A stretch of 21,511 nucleotides of DNA from a virus, in IMG/VR virus record IMGVR_UViG_3300046751_000767, positions 1 through 21,511 of that record; one strand, 5' to 3'. Under the pieces are notes generated by a model that had not been told where the DNA came from, ran no database searches, and was given only the letters and a program-made list of their open reading frames with translations. Positions within the stretch are counted from its first letter, which is position 1. Each line of letters opens with the position of its first letter. Of this stretch, positions 21,205-21,511 are shown in pieces. Made by a program: the position numbers and the translations under genes.

Positions 21205-21356
21205 ATGAATACGTGAATAGCGTTTGCGCCAGTGGGCTGTTTCTGACTGGCGCAGACTGGCGCAGTCGCAACCGCCAGATACAGTGCTGCGCCGGTACTA
21301 ATTTACTAGTACCGGCAGCTAACTACTGGCGCACTTTTTGGGGGCTGCAAAAGTAG
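21201..21356 (+). CDS. Possible 51-residue ORF
   Basis: An ATGA overlap with the methyltransferase stop opens a 51-codon frame ending in TAG at 21354-21356. The product (NEYVNSVCASGLFLTGADWRSRNRQIQCC...) has no recognisable motif, and the same DNA carries several repeats and a long palindrome. A regulatory or replication spacer is therefore an equally good reading. Confidence 0.3.
   Translation: MNEYVNSVCASGLFLTGADWRSRNRQIQCCAGTNLLVPAANYWRTFWGLQK
21225..21333. repeat. ACTGGCGCA iteron-like repeats
   Basis: The 9-mer ACTGGCGCA occurs directly at 21246-21254, 21256-21264 and 21325-21333, and inverted (TGCGCCAGT) at 21225-21233. The first two direct copies are in tandem, 10 bp apart. A degenerate copy may lie at 21353-21361. 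This density in 110 bp suggests a protein-binding array: an origin or an operator. Confidence 0.6.
21291..21316. promoter_or_regulatory. Perfect 10-bp palindrome within the repeat array
   Basis: GCCGGTACTA and TAGTACCGGC flank the 6-bp spacer ATTTAC. No T-run follows at once (ACTTTTTG comes about 17 nt later), so an operator or a cruciform is more likely than a terminator. Confidence 0.55.
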
Positions 21357-21362
21357 TGGCGC

Positions 21363-21511
21363 GTGAGTGTCGCAGATAAGCCAAGCAGTGCAGGCGAGCG
21401 GTCGCTGGCAGCGCAGCTGCAGGCGGCCGGCGTGCCGTATTTGCAGGAGCAGGTGCTCATACCTGGCCGCAAGTTTCGGTTTGACTTCTTGCTTAGCGAC
21501 ACAGACTTGAT
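21363..21511 (+). CDS. Truncated nuclease-like gene, runs off the right edge
   Basis: GTG 21363 opens a frame with no stop to the window end (49 codons). The sequence ADKPSSAGERSLAAQLQAAGVPYLQEQVLIPGRKFRFDFLLSDTDL has the E...L..QL.AAG....E......R.FRFDF pattern. That is the N-terminal half of DUF559/VSR-like PD-(D/E)XK endonucleases common in phages, where RFDF carries the first catalytic Asp. The E-x-K part would lie beyond the edge. An in-frame TAG lies 7 nt before the start. Its use in phage recombination or host DNA cleavage is inferred from the family. Confidence 0.6.
   Translation, partial: MSVADKPSSAGERSLAAQLQAAGVPYLQEQVLIPGRKFRFDFLLSDTDL

Noticed and set aside
1-21511. CRISPR array or insertion sequence
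   Set aside because: No regularly spaced repeat-spacer series and no transposase-like frame or terminal inverted repeats were seen. The repeats present are confined to attP, one coding tail and the array at 21225-21333.

Overview
The window reads as part of the genome of a temperate tailed phage, probably a podovirus-like phage of a Gammaproteobacterium. It has a lysis cassette, tail and DNA-ejection genes, a tyrosine integrase with an attachment site, a divergent repressor/Cro switch, a recombination operon and a primase-helicase with DNA-modification genes. Genes are packed with 1-20 nt overlaps and almost no free DNA, as in phage. The style of the ejection proteins and the EF-hand protein recalls marine phages, but that is recognition from memory, not proof.

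Layout. Positions 1-11237 (+ strand) are one uninterrupted late operon. It holds small virion or hypothetical genes (1-737), a membrane/lysis block (734-2753: XhlA-like, C-terminally anchored protein, EF-hand protein, 3-TM holin, GH24 endolysin), a large tail protein (2731-4218), small structural genes (4215-5442) and a block of large Q/A-rich or helical proteins likely injected with the DNA (5445-11031). Positions 11237-11463 are the attachment site: the 3' end of a tRNA, most likely tRNA-His because its discriminator base is C, flanked by two near-identical 26-bp repeats. Positions 11461-16054 (- strand) are integrase, excisionase, small genes, a PD-(D/E)XK exonuclease, a DUF669 protein, a Sak4-like ATPase and an accessory protein. 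They are driven by a strong-looking promoter at 16087-16115 with an overlapping palindrome. Positions 16131-16896 (- strand) are a short CI-type repressor and an unknown gene. Positions 16897-17019 hold the divergent operators. Positions 17020-21511 (+ strand) are a Cro-like regulator, primase-polymerase/helicase, a PP-loop ATPase of the PAPS-reductase type, a C5-cytosine methyltransferase, and a truncated nuclease-like gene at the right edge.

The tRNA fragment lies between phage late genes on one side and the integrase on the other, with no 5' tRNA half. This is therefore an attP, so the sequence comes from an unintegrated or circularised phage genome (or a tandem lysogen), not a simple prophage end.

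The most interesting feature is at 19964-21082. The methyltransferase gene is open over nearly its whole length in a second frame, and that frame encodes five evenly styled (W/Y/F)PTP repeats and an NWVEGLMGLPLGWT-like ending. Both frames look like protein families I recognise, which points to a dual-coding gene. The neighbouring PP-loop ATPase suggests a DNA-modification module.
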